This document shows positions 44,511 through 44,665 of a stretch of DNA of 44,665 nucleotides, one piece after another. A program made the position numbers and the translations under genes. The stretch is from Streptomyces chilikensis (GTDB lineage Bacteria; Actinomycetota; Actinomycetes; Streptomycetales; Streptomycetaceae), in contig NZ_LWCC02000005.1 in the NCBI RefSeq assembly GCF_001642695.1, positions 100,317 to 144,981 of the forward strand, given 5' to 3'. Position 1 is the first letter of the stretch, and every line of letters begins with the position of its first letter. Under the pieces are notes generated by a model, which saw only the letters and a program-made list of their open reading frames with translations, searched no databases and was not told where the DNA came from.

Positions 44511-44665
44511 ACGCCCGGCGCCGCGGGGAGGCGGAACCTCCACGTGAGCACGCGCCGGAAGCTTCCGCGCCCGGGCCGGACGGGCGGCGCGCGCCGCCGG
44601 CCATGACGGGCCCGTTCCGCGCGGGCAGCGGCCTCCGCCACGTTCGGCCCGGGCCGCCGGGCGGC
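44511..44665. other. Window edge, no supported gene
   Basis: The segment is GC-rich and contains short inverted matches (GGCGGCGCGCGCCGCC around 44583-44598). These could be a terminator for the CGNR gene. Confidence 0.35.

Overview
The window looks like an accessory region of a Streptomyces (or close relative) chromosome or large plasmid. GC is very high, codons end in G or C, GTG and TTG starts are common, and the gene content is typical: a PAS/SpoIIE phosphatase, a STAS protein, a GH18 chitinase with paired TGGTCxAGACC boxes, CGNR and YheO regulators, and an F420-type PPOX enzyme. Four insertion-sequence copies or remnants beyond the two main elements, and about ten broken genes, suggest rearranging DNA such as a chromosome arm. 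Genus and location are inferences.

Layout. 1-3.5 kb: an NTF2/SnoaL-like protein, a short-chain dehydrogenase and a small secreted protein. 3.77-6.09 kb: an IS5-family element interrupted by an IS110-family element; the pair appears to split a small membrane-protein gene. 6.28-10.2 kb: a three-gene monosaccharide ABC-transport operon (binding protein, double ATPase, permease) on the minus strand with two LacI-type operators upstream. A second, frameshifted IS5-family copy (10.59-11.45 kb) starts 10 bp beyond the distal operator. 11.6-15.5 kb: a small coiled-coil protein and a decayed crystallin/I36-like gene, conjugative-element debris, a broken YheO-type regulator next to a threonine-synthase-like PLP enzyme, and a broken secreted or regulatory gene. 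15.8-24.1 kb: PAS/SpoIIE phosphatase, glutaminase, ADP-ribosylglycohydrolase, thioredoxin-reductase-like flavoenzyme, XRE-cupin regulator with a broken MFS gene, and a membrane protein. 24.6-31.3 kb: element-type genes, chitinase, STAS protein, transposase remnants, an HxlR/VOC divergent pair and a secreted YkuD-like protein. 31.5-37.9 kb: ArsR regulator, TMEM175 channel between two 51-bp direct repeats, membrane protein, nucleotidyltransferase, band-7 protein and a collapsed MFS gene. 38-44.5 kb: htpG, a GH31 glycosidase, a PPOX-like protein, and a metallo-hydrolase divergent from a CGNR regulator.

The strongest observation is in the IS110 element. The non-coding segment upstream of its transposase can fold into a 5' stem-loop followed by two internal-loop hairpins, like the bridge RNA of IS621. 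Its four putative guide segments match, respectively, the left target flank, the right target flank, the right element end and the left element end, all around one GG/CC core. The sequence therefore appears to hold both the guide RNA and the insertion it programmed. The target is the A-run/G-run (frameshift) region of an IS5-family transposase, so this is a mobile element guided into another mobile element.

Gene names are used only where the family is clear. All functions come from reading motifs, without database searches.
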